Assembly (NCBI GenBank): GCA_021774015.1 | Contig: JAJFJO010000098.1 | Span: 1-7,007, forward strand | Source of the DNA: Gammaproteobacteria bacterium | Lineage (GTDB): Bacteria; Pseudomonadota; Gammaproteobacteria; Coxiellales; Coxiellaceae | Reading direction: 5' to 3' | Length of the DNA stretch: 7,007 nucleotides | Shown here: positions 6,437-7,007 of the stretch, piece by piece | Position numbering within the stretch: the stretch's first letter is position 1 | How the letters are laid out: every line of letters begins with the position of its first letter | Program-made: the position numbers and the translations under genes | The notes under the pieces: generated by a model | The model's input: the letters and a program-made list of their open reading frames with translations, nothing else | Told to the model about the DNA's origin: nothing | The model's database searches: none

Positions 6437-7007
6437 GATATTGGGATAGAAATAGCCACCGCCTTTGCTAAAGCCGGTGTGCAGAGAATAGCGTTACTGG
6501 ATAAAGACGCTGCGCGGCTTTCAGAGGTGGCAAGTTCGCTTAGAAAAATAGGTTGTGCCGCCATTGAATGTGAAATTGATTTAACTGATGAAAACTCCAT
6601 ATTAAATGTCATTAATAAGCTTTACAGTGAATTTGATAATTGGAATGTTCTTGTTACTGCTGCTGGTTTGTTTGTAGGTGGTGCATTAACTGACATTAAA
6701 GGAAGTGACTGGGATCGTTTAATAGCGATAAATTAACGCGCCGTGTTTTTATTATCTCGCTTAGTTGCGGAGAAAATGATGGCATTAGGTCATGGCAAAA
6801 TTATCCACATTGGCTCAAGCTCCACCTATTATGGAACACCAGGAAGTGGAGCCTATGCTGCCTCTAAAGCTATTATAAACCAATTAACTCAAACCATGGC
6901 CGTAGAGTGGGGTTCACATAATATTCAAGTTAATACTGTTTGCCCTACCGTAACAGAAAATAAATTTTTAAATTTTGTTGCTGGGGATGCTGCACACGAA
7001 AAATTTA
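6437..7007 (+). pseudogene. SDR-family oxidoreductase remnant, 5'-truncated with internal TAA, continuing past the window
   Basis: Reading the frame of 6437 gives recognisable classical short-chain dehydrogenase sequence from IGIEIATAFAKAG onward. It continues through the LLDKD cofactor-specificity region, DLTDENS, LVTAAG and DWDRLIAIN. A TAA at 6734-6736 then interrupts it, and the same frame resumes as RAVFLLSR. The later part holds the catalytic serine (first Ser of GSSS, codon 6815-6817), Tyr 6854-6856 and Lys 6866-6868 in AYAASK, and VNTVCPTV. The start codon, first beta-strand and most of the TGxxxGxG nucleotide-binding loop are absent: only the final IG of that loop is present, and no other frame upstream supplies the rest. 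The TAA stands where the family usually has Leu after Asn, so one T-to-A change in TTA explains it. It resembles sugar/polyol or 3-oxoacyl reductases; the substrate is unknown. The right edge cuts the gene. Confidence 0.85.

Noticed and set aside
6479..6736. An 85-codon open frame with GTG start that could be called as a small protein
   Set aside because: Its GTG is the Val codon inside the SDR sequence AGVQRIALL, homologous sequence continues both upstream and downstream of it, and its end is the internal TAA. It is a piece of the SDR pseudogene.
6734..6736. TAA as a recoded sense codon (alternative code or programmed readthrough)
   Set aside because: All other genes in the window use TAA, TAG and TGA as normal terminators, and the SDR gene has also lost its 5' end, so simple pseudogene decay is the better explanation.

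Overview
The window looks like a stretch of gammaproteobacterial chromosome with moderately AT-leaning composition. Five plus-strand genes in the order miaB - ybeZ (PhoH-like) - ybeY - corC - lnt form the conserved gammaproteobacterial RNA-processing/envelope cluster. The gene order and the protein types (e.g. a CorC without a membrane DUF21 domain, and an Lnt) point to Gammaproteobacteria. The decayed gene at the right end would suit a host-associated lineage such as Legionellales/Coxiella relatives, but that placement is a guess and not shown by the sequence.

Layout. 1-108: probable last codons of an unrecognised upstream gene, a candidate sigma70-type promoter and the short miaB leader. 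109-1452: miaB, tRNA ms2i6A37 methylthiotransferase. 1486-2466: ybeZ, PhoH-family ATPase with a TTG start. 2463-2945: ybeY, rRNA-maturation endoribonuclease. 2938-3774: corC, CBS-pair protein. 3774-5231: lnt, apolipoprotein N-acyltransferase with a GTG start. 5246-6394: an ATP-grasp ligase of unknown substrate, attached to the end of the operon behind a near-perfect Shine-Dalgarno. 6395 to the window edge: a short gap with a weak terminator-like element, then the remains of a short-chain dehydrogenase/reductase (SDR) gene that has lost its 5' end and carries an in-frame TAA.

How it works together. The 33-nt miaB-ybeZ gap, the ATGA, 8-nt and TAGTG overlaps between ybeZ/ybeY/corC/lnt, and the 14-nt lnt-ATP-grasp gap with no visible terminator argue for one long transcript with translational coupling. 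MiaB modifies tRNA, YbeZ and YbeY act on ribosome/rRNA quality, CorC is linked to membrane ion (Mg/Co) homeostasis, and Lnt completes lipoprotein maturation. This is core housekeeping.

The only unusual part is the last 1.8 kb. The ATP-grasp gene is not part of the conserved cluster as known from E. coli, and its substrate cannot be read from sequence. The SDR pseudogene behind it lies in the same reading frame, separated only by the ATP-grasp TAG and later interrupted by one TAA. I see no tRNA, rRNA, CRISPR, insertion sequence or convincing new multi-gene system in the window.
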